Shown: positions 10,712 to 22,210 of the stretch, piece after piece | Numbering within the stretch: the stretch's first letter is position 1 | Layout: each line of letters starts with the position of its first letter | Origin: Heterotrichella gracilis | Lineage: Eukaryota; Sar; Xanthophyceae; Tribonematales; Xanthonemataceae | Assembly (NCBI GenBank): GCA_032358255.1 | Contig: JAULBX010026030.1 | Span: 1-53,169, forward strand | Direction of reading: 5' to 3' | Length of the DNA: 53,169 nt | The notes under the pieces: model-generated | What the model saw: only the letters and a program-made list of their open reading frames with translations | Told to the model about the DNA's origin: nothing | Databases searched by the model: none | Position numbers and translations under genes: made by a program

Positions 10712-12960
10712 TCAGTATGATACATCGCTCTCGCCCCCCTCCCTCTCCGCCACACACTCCTCCAGGTAGTCCCCAAGCACCTCCTCAAAGTGAGCCATGA
10801 AGGCGCCATCCGACACCGTCTTACGCTGCAGCACAGCCGCCTCGCTGCCCCACTCCTCTGCCAGCGCCAGCTCCTGCGCCCTGTTGGCGAGCTTCTCCAG
10901 CGGGGACTTGGTCAGCCCCTCGCGGCACATCAGGCACGCCAGGTCGTAGGCGGTCAGGCCCGCCGCCGCGCCCTTCTGAAGGAGCAGGGTGCACATACGC
11001 AGGATGCGCGCGCACTCAGGGCGGATGTAAAGCCCATGCGCCGCCAGCAGAGAGAGGTCCTTGTCAGCATCCAGCTCCGCGATATAGGCCAGGGTAGTGG
11101 CGTCAAAGGGGGCGGTGGCCTGGGACCAATACTGCCACTCAAAGGAGATGTCCTGCAGGCTGGAGGGCAGGCAGTAGCCGTGGTCGATGGGGATGAGCTG
11201 CCAGGTGGCGCCGTCCCTGCGCGCCAGAATGTTGCCGCCGTTCCTGTCGGTGTTGGCCAGGCGCAGGTCCAGCACAGCGATCTTGTGCACCTCCGAGACA
11301 GGGAAGGCGCCCGAGCCGCGCTCCTCGCAGTCGCCATCTGCCTCCACAAACTGCTGCAGGCTGCCGATCTTCTGGCCCGACACCTGGGCGGCGCTCTGCT
11401 GCTGGCAGGCCACCAACGCGGTGGGAGGCACCCCGCTGAAGTGGCTGTGGTCCAGCACAAACGCCGCCACCTCGCGCACTGCGCCCTCGCCGGGCTTGGT
11501 GCCCTTCTTCAGGCCCTCGCCGTCGGGGCTGGAGCTCAGACCCTTGGGGTTGTTCACCGCCAGCGGCTCCTCATCCTCGGGCTTGAACACAGCCACATTG
11601 TGGCCCTCCTCATCGCAGATGAAGTAGGACCCGCCAGTGCCGGCAGGGGATAGCTTAGGCGCGTGCCCCTTGGCCAGGCCCGCGCGCGCCTTCTGCAGGT
11701 TGTCAAAGAGCTCGTGGGTGGGGCTGGAGAGGGACCCCACCGTGGGCTGCCCGTCAAAGGTGGCCGGCTCCACTGCGATGAGCTCCAGCACGCTGCCGCT
11801 GGTGATGCCATAATGCTGGAGGGGCTTGTCGGCGGACAGGACCTCGCCCTGGTACACCAGCTGCTGGGAGTCTGCTGGCACGCCGGTGGCCTCCTCGATG
11901 CGGCGGGTGACGGTCTCAGCGGTGTCGTCGGAGCACACCGACAGCTCAAAGTTGGAGCCGCGGGTGTGGGTCCAGCCGACCTTGGTGGTGCTCTTGATCA
12001 GCAGGTGCAGGATGGCGCTGTCTGTGGCACTGCTCGGCGCAACTGGGACCAAACTGCGCACAGAACAGGCACGGGGTCAGCAAAGTGGTAAAAGAACCAG
12101 GCAATATAAGACAAGGCAAAGCAGCTAGCCACAAAACAAAGCCAAACAGCAACAGGATGGCAGCTACACCAGGCAGAACGAGACATGGCCAAACAGCTGC
12201 ACCAACCAGGCAACCATGACCAGGCAAGTAGAAACAGGGAATCGGTGTGCAAATGTAAGTAACGGGAGTTGACTGACCTGTTGCTGGAGGGCTTTGCCAG
12301 CTTCTCAAAGTTGGAAGCACTGAGCGAAGATGTCAGCGCAGACGTAGGCAGCACCCTGGGGGCGGGATCCCCCAACACGTGCACCTTGCCAGACGCCATT
12401 GTCACTTGCATACTCTGGATGTCACTCAGCCTGCATCCCACAGTAGATGGTGAGCAAAGGATTGCAAGGGTGGTTGGGTTATACGTTTTAAACCAAAAGG
12501 ATGCAGGCCCAATGAAGTGCCTTTGGATCAGGTTGTTCACAATCTGCCCAACCCTGATACAAACAATTGGTGTGGTCAAAGATAGTATGACTTGTTGTCA
12601 TGCATGTGCTGCATACCTGACAACTAGGTGGACGTAGCCAGTGTCAGATGGGTTGGCAGCCCTCTGGATGTCCAGCGCCCTGGCTATCTCCCCCACTGTC
12701 TCGTGCTCCAGCAGCTGCCTGTCGCCAAACGCCAGGGTGTGGGTAGAGGTGAACCAGCCCTTGCTGGCCCTCAGGCGGAGCTTGATGTCCCCCACCGTCT
12801 CGTCAGCAAACACAGCGATGGTTTCGTTCTGCTTGGCCCCATCGCCCTCCAGGGTAACCAGGCAAGAGATGCCTGGCAGGGTTTTCCCGAAGAGCTCGTT
12901 GGTGTCAGCAACCACGAAGGGTGCTGCAGAGGGGCGGGCGATGCAGGTGGAAGCTGCCAT
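10712..12960 (-). CDS. PI4KG: Phosphatidylinositol 4-kinase gamma with ubiquitin-like domains
   Basis: Exons in transcription order: 12960-12617, 12430-12278, 12053-10712, giving 612 residues. The ATG at 12958-12960 is the first one directly before the conserved sequence; an in-frame upstream extension exists but looks like UTR. A first ubiquitin-like (UBL) region spans residues about 30-113 and a second about 175-245. The PI3/PI4-kinase catalytic domain follows (about 285-560). Visible motifs are the catalytic loop NTDRNGGNIL (near 11225-11257) and the metal-binding IDHGYCLP, with DHG in place of DFG (near 11176-11197). This is the type II-like PI4K gamma family of plants, which is peripheral membrane or cytosolic; some plant members act mainly as protein kinases (UbDK gamma), so lipid activity is not proven. 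Two introns only, and no junction copies were seen near it. Confidence 0.92.
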
Positions 12961-15025
12961 GGTGAGCGAGGAGTGGCTTGCTGACGCACAGGAAGGGAGG
13001 ACAGGCTGTTTGCACACCGATACCTGCAGCAACAAGGGTCCAGGGCTGAGAACCAAGGGGTGAGGAGGGATCTGGTGAGGTGAAGTGCCCCAGGTGTGGC
13101 TAGCTTTACGCCAACTTGGCTGGAGAGGAACCAGTTAAAGAATGCACAGCAAAACACACCAGGCATAACCGGTACGGAGTATTGAATACAGCCCAGAAAG
13201 AGATGCCATGCTTGTGGGAAAACCCTAACGGTAGAAACCCTCCCACACTGTGGGCCACAGTCAGTGGTCACCGTGTTTAGTTTTCTGGAGCAACTACCGA
13301 CAGCCTAATCGAAAGCTAGCCCACTCAGCGGAGTAGCTATGGCTGAGGGTTTCAGCTGCAAAGGCCGGTCAACTATGTGGGCTCTGCCACGCTGGCCCTG
13401 ATCACGCCAAGTGTGGCGAAAACGTGCACGGTAACCAACCAACCCGCTAACGTCAACGCTGCCTCAATGGTGGGCTCTGCCACAGGCTCTGCTAACAAAG
13501 CGAAACACTAGGAAGCTGCAAGGGTCTGTGTCGCTTCCGGGATCACAGCTTCCGAAAACCTCTCCAGTCTGGCGTGGCATGTTTGGCCAGCAATGCACCT
13601 TCCGGAACATACAAGGTTGGCACCAGGCCGGCGAAAGACACAAAAGGCCGTGCTTACCAGTGGAAACGGACTGAACAAGGAAGTGCTCCCTCTCCTGGCT
13701 GTGTGCTGCAGCAAATGCTCTCCTGCTGGCTGGTTCCCAGCACTGCTGCTCCTGCCCCGACCGCGCAAATGACCATGCACAGGGTTGTCGAGGCTACAAG
13801 CACATAAGCTGGGGGGCAGAACACGTAGGGCTGCTCTGCTTGTAAAACTGCTCTAGCTCCTACTGTGGACCTTCAATTCCGCTTTGCAAAGCCAGAAAAC
13901 TGCCAGCTGTTGCAAAGCGTGTGATCGAACCACCTTCCACCTTCTGGAACCCCCCTCAAACTATCTCAGGGTACACGGGGGTGTTTGGGATACTTTCTTC
14001 GTACGTTTGGCCCCTACTACAGAAATCTACAGAAGGCAAAGCAGTGTGATCCTAGTCCATCGAACGAGCAAAGAAAGACGGTGCGAGGTTGGTTGGTGTG
14101 GCTCAAATAGACTTTCGTAAACCACGTCCGCGGCCCAGCTGATTTGCCCGCCCAACTTGATTTGGAACCCGATCAGCCTGATCATCAGGGGGGAAAGAGT
14201 GTTAACAAAAGCCTGGTGAAACAGCACGTTTTTTCCTCGTCGTTTCCAATCACCATGTTACACCCCTTTCTTTAGCGGGCAGCTTCTCACCCTCACAAGG
14301 GATAACTCAGGCCCCGAGTCAGTCAGCTGTCACTGATGTCAACACCCATCGTTTGCTTTGAAAAGAAGGTATGGAAGCAGGGGCGGTGATCCACCGTGCC
14401 TGGACAAGTGATTTTGTTGAGCACTTGGTTTATCCATAATTACACCGTTACAATACGCATTACAATGGGCATGCTTTGCAGCAGCACAAGCTTCACACCC
14501 TGAAGAAAAGCTGATACCAACTCAAAGTTATTGGCACCCCTACCGGAAACAATTTCACATCCACTGTGGAACCACCTTGAGCAGCGCTTCATGAGGTAGG
14601 TAATGGATGTCACCGGTATACCGAAAACACTGCAGATTAGTTTGGTGGTGGTGGTGGAGAAGGAATATGTAGAAGGAGGGGTACCCTCAACTACCATAGT
14701 CACAGTACAATAACACCTTATTGAATTTCGTTTGCGTGAAGGCGCATATTGGTTGCACAAAAGAAAACAATGCAACCACTCCTGCTAGTACTCTCCCTTG
14801 GTGGGAGAGACCTAATACCTTAGTCCCAAAATCGCTGATTATGTGTGCACAGAGTAGGTCGTGCACGAGGTTTGCCAGTGAGCCAAGCTCCAAAGGCACC
14901 CATGCGCCTCTCATCGCCCAATACTGCAGAGGCGCCCAGAAGCACCGGGGGTTGAGGCTTCCTCACTTGTGATTCACAAGCAAGTAAGAGGTGCTGCTTG
15001 CAACCCGCACACCACCCGGAGCTGC
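12961..15025. other. Intergenic region, no gene recognised
   Basis: Upstream of the PI4-kinase start and beyond the 3' end of the next minus-strand gene. A splice-like CTGCAG|GTAT on the minus strand near 13017-13025 may belong to a 5' UTR exon. Short open frames here (for example 14687-14914 minus) show no domain. No tRNA or repeat was seen. Confidence 0.45.
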
Positions 15026-17142
15026 TTAAAACTCGTCATCGCGATACCTGGCCCCCATCTCCACATCCTTGAAGTCGTACCCCTTGTCTGACCGCACGTT
15101 GCCCAACATGGACACCACCTCATCCCCCTCATTCTTCTTGCGCCGCTGGAGGACGACAATTGCCACCACACCCACTGCCAGCACTGCCAGGGCAGCCAAT
15201 ACATAGCCAGCGTATGCCCCTGCCGAGCTGGCACCAGACCTACAGGGCATGGAGGGCGTGATGAGCGGCAGCTGAATTGTGATCAGGCAGGCAGTATTTT
15301 TCTAAACTGCTACAATGCTTGAGGCAGGCATGAATGTAGCATTAACCATCACGACGCCAAAATGTCCCCGTGGCATGTTGTGGCACGTCTCATTGTCGCT
15401 ATACGCATGCGTGACAAAAACAACAATCCAACCAATTGCCGCCACAGAACCAATAAATGTCCCACAGCACTGGTGCATGTGATAGCCACAGCAAACATAA
15501 CCTGTCGGTTTTGCGCTGGTAGCATGACACCATGTACATGCAAGCATCAGCATGGCCAGTGCAGGTACGTACGTGTCTGTGCCCGCCTCTGCACTGTAGC
15601 TGGTGTCGTACACATTTTGCTGCGGTGGAGCAGGCGCGTAGTCGTCGTAGGCGTGGCTGGCGTTATAAGTAGCGGACTTGCTGGCGCTGCTGCCATACGC
15701 CTCTTCCTCAGGTGGACTGTATGCACCATCCTCCTCGCCCGCAGGCAGCTTGGCTGTGTGGGAGCCATACTGCTGGTCAATGGTCTCCGGTCGGTAGGTG
15801 CCATACTCCTCCTGTGACGCCGGCGTCGCTGCGGTGATGGTTGAGCCATACTCCTCGTCAACGCTGCTGGGTGTTGCCGCGGATGGGCTAGAAGCCCCTG
15901 CATGTGAGGCTGTGGGGGCGAGGGCAGGCCCCGAGGTGGGTGCCGCAGGCGCTGCAGCAAGATCCGGTGCCTGTGATGGGGCTTCGGTTGTGGCCAGCGC
16001 AGGCGCTGGCGCTGCGGACGGCTTTGTGGAGGATGCGCTTGATGTCACCTGGATAGCCTGTAGGGTTTCAATGGCAACCAGTGAGGCAACTAGTGAGTCG
16101 CATGGCGAGGCGCAGGGCTGATTGCACCTAATGCCATTGCATTGATGCAGAGGTTGTGGGTGTGCGTGCAGGTCATTGCGGCAGGAACCTTGCGGGGCCG
16201 CATGCTTGATCTACGTGTAGGATGTTCCCCTGGCATGGCATGGCATGGCATGGCGTGGCATGGTCTGTACATGGTCGACTACCAGTGTGCTGGATAGACA
16301 GGGCACGCCATGCAAACTCATGGCAAATGCCAAATTTCACCCGATCAATCTGCACAGCAGCAGGCATCACAGCAGGACGGCCAACAAATCGCACCCCTGA
16401 ATCCTCGTCATAGTAGCTGGTCGCCACTGAGGCAGTTTTGATTGGCCATGCGGTTGGGCCTGCTGGGGGTGACTTTCCAGACCCGTACAAATCTGCAAAG
16501 TCACTGGCGTCATCATTGCCGTATTGGCTGGATGCAGGCGGGCTATCGTCTTCAGTGTATGATGAGTATTCAGAGGGTGTCACTGGACCATAGCCCGAGT
16601 CTTCCTCCGAACCTGCAAAGCAGCAGTTAGTTTAACGGTATGCAAGGTGTGGTACAGTAGTACAGGAGTGAGAGGAGAGGGGGCCACCCAGGGCCATAAA
16701 ATGGGCTGCCCTTGGTCCCTAAGAATGCACATATCCAGAAACGTGCAGTGCCAGCCAAAAGAGATCTGAGTGGCGCAAGCTGTGGGGTGGTTTATTTATC
16801 CGGCTGGAACGCACGCAATCGGCACAGTGCACGGCGAGGCTTTGAGCACAACTTGAAACTGCAGCGGGCAGGGGAACACCGTTGCCACCTCTGAGCAACA
16901 GCGGTGCAGTTAGTCACTGCTTGACCGCAATTGTGCTCACCATATGTGTCGAAGGGGCCCTGCAAGTAACAAAAAGCACAAGTCAACTTGCTGCCCAGGG
17001 ACCCAAAAAGAAACAAACCACTCCATGTGAATGCCACTTGGTGCAGAGTGCTATCACAGGCTCTCACCTGGGCAAAGACAGTCAGAGAGGTGGCCAGTAT
17101 CAGGGCAAATATCGTCGCTGACTGGACACTTCTGCACGCCAT
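15026..17142 (-). CDS. Unrecognised type I membrane protein rich in YG motifs
   Basis: Exons in transcription order: 17142-17068, 16959-16941, 16612-16341, 16057-15573, 15239-15026, giving 354 residues. Phases agree at every junction, including a 19-nt microexon. Residues 1-25 look like a signal peptide (basic start, then a hydrophobic stretch, ending FAQ). The middle is Pro/Ala/Ser/Thr-rich and acidic, with repeated E/Q-x-YG or YGS motifs (for example EEYGS, EEYGT, QQYGS, EAYGS, SQYGN, DLYGS). Near residue 290 one hydrophobic helix rich in Ala, Leu and Val is followed by a basic stop (QRRKKNEGD) and a short acidic tail ending RYRDDEF. This fits a single-pass surface or wall-associated protein with a disordered ectodomain. 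I do not recognise the family and assign no function. Confidence 0.68.
16228..16263. repeat. Pentanucleotide microsatellite (CATGG)n
   Basis: About six CATGG units with one substitution, inside intron 3 of the YG-rich membrane protein gene. Confidence 0.85.
16941..16959 (-). other. 19-nt microexon
   Basis: This small exon is bounded by an AG acceptor and a GTGAGC donor. It encodes GPFDTY plus one base and is the only segment found that turns phase 0 of exon 1 into the phase 1 needed by the next exon. It is deduced from frame, not from transcript data. Confidence 0.65.
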
Positions 17143-18518
17143 GGCCACAAGAGGTGGCCAGTGAGGCTTGGTCAAGCCAGTCAAGGTCTCTTGGGCTCAG
17201 ACTAGTGTGACAAGAGCGATGGTGTTAGTGAAGTTAATACTGCATAAGTGCACCTCTGTGGAAGCACATATTTTGCCGCAAAGGATGGTACTAGCCAGTG
17301 CACAAGGTGGGATGTGGTTGCAGGTGTTGGGCTTGGTGGCTTTACACCACAGCGACAAAGCAGTGCACTCCCACGAGGGGACGCTGAAAGAGGATGGCTC
17401 CCTTTCAGACCTGTGAGCTTGCGCATATTGCAAGTTGGTTCATTACAATAGGGATAGCGCCATGTGCGTTCAAATTTGAATACCTCACATCTATATACCC
17501 CAGCAAGTGAGAGCAGCTAGTGCCACTGGTAGTGGCACAAGTGCAGTGAGCAACTGAGGGCAAACTAGGAGGATGCTACTTCAGTTTGGCTAGCTGAATG
17601 TGCTTGCTATGAGCTGTGCCAGTGCTGATAAGGGAAGAGGGCAGAGGGCAATACCAACTGGGTCAGTTGTTCCCAAAGGATCTGCAGTAGGCCGCTGGAA
17701 GTTGCATTGCAGGCAGGAAATGACAGTGCCCAGATCCCACACCTTGCGAGACTTTGTGCCCCCGTCCCAGATCCTCCACAGTTTGCAACACACGCACGCC
17801 CCAAACCCAGACGCCTCTCCTGACTGTGTGAGCAAACAGAACTGCTCCAGCCCCGCCCAACAGATCAACACGCCAAAAACGTCACAGCAGGAAACGCCCA
17901 CACCCGCAAACACAGTTAATGCAACCACAAATCCGCTTCCACAAGGAGCTGGAGTGTAATAACGAATTGGTGTGTTGCGCGGAAAGAGCAAAGGCTGGGT
18001 CATATCTGGTGGGCGGTCCGGGGGTGGGTCTCGACTGCCAGTGGTGGGTGGTGGGCACTTCGACTTTCACCGATATGCATCCACCAATAAGCCGTGCAGC
18101 CAGTCTATTTCATTCTATTTGCAGCTTGATATCACCAGTCACTTCACGTTTGCCGTGGCACTTGCACTGTGTTGCACCTGCTTAAACCCCTTTTGCAACT
18201 CCTCGTCGCTGTGGCTACATCGCACCAGTCACCCTCTCATTCGTCCAGTGCTGTTTTGCATTGCTTTGTAAATTGAGTGGGAGTTGGCTTGTCGTCCACT
18301 TCTTGTACGGTTGTCTCTGCTTGCCTCACGCCGCAGGGTTACTGCTGTTTGTTTCAGCTTGACGTCAGGACACTAGCGGCCACTTGGTTCCTGATCTTGG
18401 CCTCGTCAGCCCTGTCCCAGGGAACCCTTGTCCCATGTGGTGGCTCTAGGAGGAGGAGGTAACTGGGACCGCCACTACATTGGCACTGTGTTGGGCAGCT
18501 GCAACTTCACCAGCTCCT
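17143..18518. other. Divergent intergenic region, likely two promoters
   Basis: This separates the minus-strand YG-rich gene from the plus-strand PRPF38B gene and should hold both promoters and 5' UTRs. A TATATA-type stretch is present near 17491. Open frames on both strands around 17600-18000 overlap each other and lack any recognisable domain. Confidence 0.45.
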
Positions 18519-21251
18519 ATGGAGCAGTACGGCAACAAGAGTACTTACAATGTTGAGAGTGTCCTCAGGACGAACATCATACAGAACTCGGAGTACTACA
18601 GGGATATTGCCTTGAAGCTGAGCTCATGGGAGGAGATTGTGGACGAGATCTACGAGAACGTCGACCACGTCGAGCCATGGATGAGCGGGAATGCTCGGGG
18701 AGTGTCCACGGCGTTTTGTTTACTGTACCGCTTGTTCACGCTCAAGCTCAGCGTCCAGCAGATCAGCGACTTGCTAAACCACCGGGACTCGCCATACATC
18801 AGGGCGGTAGGTACTCCTTTGTGTTTGGGCTTGAGCACGACTATATGCATGCATATGGCTGCCACACATATTCACGGCTACTGGTACCAACCCCTTGACA
18901 AATTGGGTGGCTGTTGTTGCAGATCGGGTTCCTCTACCTGCGCTATGTTTGCGACCCCAAGAACCTTTGGAGCTGGTTTGCACCGTATGTGTCAAACGAC
19001 GAGGTAACAACAATGGCGAACTGGTGCTGCCTATGGAACCATTCACCAGCTTGCAACCAACCCAACTGTGCCTGTGCAGGAGTTTTCTCCAAGCGGGTCA
19101 GAAGGCACGACCATCACTGTGGGCGACTTTGCCCGTGACATCTTGCTGGACCAGGTGTGTAAGTGTTTGCACCGTATGGGACTCCTTGTACCTTTCCTGC
19201 CAACCTGTTGTCCACCTAACACACTGCTGGTTTGCAGTACTACTTTGAAACCATCTTCCCACGGGTGCCCAAGCCAGTAATGGACGAGATTGCTGCCAAC
19301 CTTATCAGCCGCGGCCTTCCCGCCAAAGCGTTGGGCAACGCAGGACAAGGTAGGTCCAGCTGTGGTGGTTGCAAGCGCAGTACACACTACCTATGCGGAA
19401 GCACTGACTACACTTACGGGAGCCTAATGCTGGATGGCCCTTGCAGGTGGCGGGGACCGACGCGGGATTGAAGATGGCGGGAAGCGGCCTGCGTCAGTCA
19501 AGGCATCGCTGTCTGTAGCGTTTGGGCAGCGGGCACCCAACCGGGCTGGCGCGCGTGAGGTGGGCAGGGGGCTTGGAGTAGACAAAGTGCGCCAGCGCTC
19601 CTTGTCACCAGTGAGGCCAAGGTATGCCAGGATTCTTGTATTATGACTCGCTACATCCTGATGCTGTAGGTTGCCTAGCATTCTGTGCGGAGCATATGTA
19701 GTCATACCAAGCATTCAATCACTTATTGCAGGGATATGCATTATGTTGAGAGTTTTTAAGGCAGTGATTTTGGTGCTTTGCATTAACATCTTTGTAATCT
19801 ATGCTAACAACCACATGCATCCGGATGTCCTTGCAGGTGGCAGCTGTGCAGGCCATGGGGTTACATTGGCTGTGCGCAGCTGCTGGTAATACAAATGCCA
19901 CCCATGCCGCCCTGCTTGCCCTGCATTTGCTCCTGCTCTGCTGCAGCACCAATGATGTCAGGTGTTCATATGCGTATTCATGCTGTATCTGCTGCTGTTT
20001 GTGGCGTGCAAAGGCAAGTGCAAAGATGCACTGGTTGCATGGAACACGGATGCTTTGTTTCCAAAAGCATGTGTGAATACGCAGGTCCAGTGATGGGCAG
20101 CGGCCAGCCAGCAGGGGCAGGGAGTATGACAGAGGCAGAGATAGGGATAGGGATCGCGGCAAGGACGATCGCAGGTACGATGCCACAGATGCTATGGGTG
20201 CATTATTATTCTATTATATTTGACGATGCAACAGATGTGTCCCTCTCGCAATCGTTTCTGATGTGCTGCAACCCGCGAAGGCGACACATGGAATGTTGGC
20301 GGAAATATTTTTAGCTGCACTGACAGGTTGTATACCTGCTGGATCTTACAGGGAGCGTGACAGAGACCTTGATCGCAACCGTGACAGGGACCGGCCTCCT
20401 CCCAGGGAGCGGGACAGGGAGCGGGAGCGGGACCGTCCACCCATCAGGGACAGAGACCGAGATGACCGCAGGTATACAAGCATCTGGCCATGGGATCTGT
20501 TCCCGTCGTTGGCACACATGGATGGGTTCATGTGGGCGCCTTGGCCGGAATCAAAGCTTGGGGCAAGACTTTGTGCATGGCACATTTAGAGGTGCTCTGC
20601 GCATGGCCCATGGAGGTGTTTACGCAAGAGTGATTGGCTGCACTTTGCATACCAAGTTGGGCTGTTGCACCACAAAAGTGAACCAGCTGCGCGTCCATGT
20701 GTGAGAAGCATCATCCGTCCCACAGGCACAGGAGTTACCGGAGCCGAAGCCGCAGCCGGGACCGAAAACGCCGCAGCCGCAGCAAGGACTCAAGGTAAGA
20801 CCTGTGCATGCTGCCGGGCACCAGTTGGCATGGAGGGGAATGTTCACTCATTGCTTGGCGCAAAATGCAAATGGGGTTAGCCTAGCTTGAATTTGAAGTA
20901 CGTTGAAAATAAGAGACAGAAATTGGGTACCTGGATTGCATGAATGGACATTGCATGACATCATGACATGCCAAATGGTGCAAGACCAACTGCTAATCTG
21001 GCTGTATTGCTGGAATGCATGTAAGTAACTAACTATGACATGCCAAATGGTGCTGCTGCTTGTGCAGGGACACACGTGATGCACGCGACGTGTTCCGGGA
21101 GTCTGCTGCCTCTCTGCATGACATCGACCGCGTGCGGTCAGCATACGGCGCATCGACATCTATGTCACTGAGCGACCGCGACGCGGGCAAGAAGGGAGTG
21201 GGGCGGGGTGAGGAGGTGTACCGCTTGGGAGGGTCCTCTTCATGGCGGTAG
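18519..21251 (+). CDS. PRPF38B: Pre-mRNA-splicing factor PRPF38B
   Basis: Exons: 18519-18806, 18923-19003, 19080-19154, 19238-19349, 19447-19621, 20085-20174, 20352-20471, 20726-20794, 21068-21251 (TAG), giving 397 residues. The ATG at 18519 begins MEQYGNKSTYN, typical of the start of this family. Residues 1-180 are a full PRP38 domain, with recognisable HVEPWMSGNARG, STAFCLLYRLFTLKL, DSPYIRA and FPRVPKPVM segments. PRP38 proteins join the spliceosome with the tri-snRNP and are needed for its activation. The last five exons encode a C-terminal tail of RD, RE and RS dipeptides typical of nuclear speckle proteins. The three exons 20085-20174, 20352-20471 and 20726-20794 begin and end in phase 2, so each could be skipped without a frameshift. 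Confidence 0.94.
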
Positions 21252-22210
21252 AAGTTGCTGTATGATGGTGGAGGGCTGGATGGTGGCAGCGGGGTGGCAT
21301 CGACTGCTTCGCCTGCCAATGGCGCAAGCTCATGGCCTTGGGTGCATCAGCTTCAAGTTTCTGCTATAGTTCATGCATGCCTGATGGCTGGAGGTGAAGC
21401 CTTCCCAAGCTGGTGCTAGTGGCGTGCTGCACCTTGTCTTCAAGACATGGGGCGTGCTGGGAGTAGGTTCTGTGGATTTGCCTAAGTCGGGAGCATGGAT
21501 GCCTTTCATACTGGTGGGACTATTTCTTTCCAGCAATAGCAAGTGGATAATAGCGTTCTCGTTTTAGTGAGCAGCTTGCGGGCACAGTAGGACATGTTGG
21601 GCCTGGCAGCGGTATGGAACGGAGTTGCCCATTCCCCCACATATTGTGACAGAGTTATGGCGATCCGTTTCCTATGAAACAGTCCTTGCCATGCAAATGG
21701 TGTGCATGTTGCTTTGCTGCTTTCCTTTTCCACAAGCAGGCCTGCACTGTGCAATGGAAAAGGAAGGGCATTGCCAACGAGACTTGAAGGTATATTATTG
21801 CCCCCTTGGGAGCTGAGCTCGGCCTGGACACGAGGTTTGTGTTTAGCCTTTTGTCACACGATTGTGTGCAAAATCGGTTGTCCGAGGCAACAAGTAACAA
21901 CTGCACGCTCTTTAGAACCCGTCACAGCTGTTCCATTGTCCTCCTGAACCTGTGAACGTGACAGTGCCGGTCGGGATCTGTGGGTCTGGATGTGCAGCTT
22001 TAAAGCCATGGTGAAATGACTAATGCGTGATTCCTTTCGCGTCTGGTGTCTGTGGAATCGGGATTTAACTGCAAGGCTTTTGCAAAAACGTCGTGGGCAA
22101 GGGGCTGCTGTGGCATTGAACCCGCAACGTAACGGTACACAGGGCACTCTTGACAGACATGGGCCTGAAAGGACATCTGTGAGCCAAACCGTGAGCTGCT
22201 GAGGCACACA
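21252..22210. other. Intergenic region
   Basis: Holds the 3' UTR of PRPF38B and the promoter of the Sec14-like gene. No further exon, RNA gene or repeat could be supported. Confidence 0.45.

Noticed and set aside
10790..11653. Long open frame (287 codons) on the plus strand
   Set aside because: It is antisense to the third exon of the PI4-kinase gene, low in complexity, and is a by-product of GC-rich codon use.
17590..18003. Hydrophobic 137-codon frame on the minus strand
   Set aside because: Overlaps an equally long frame on the plus strand in an intergenic region; no signal, domain or splice context supports either.
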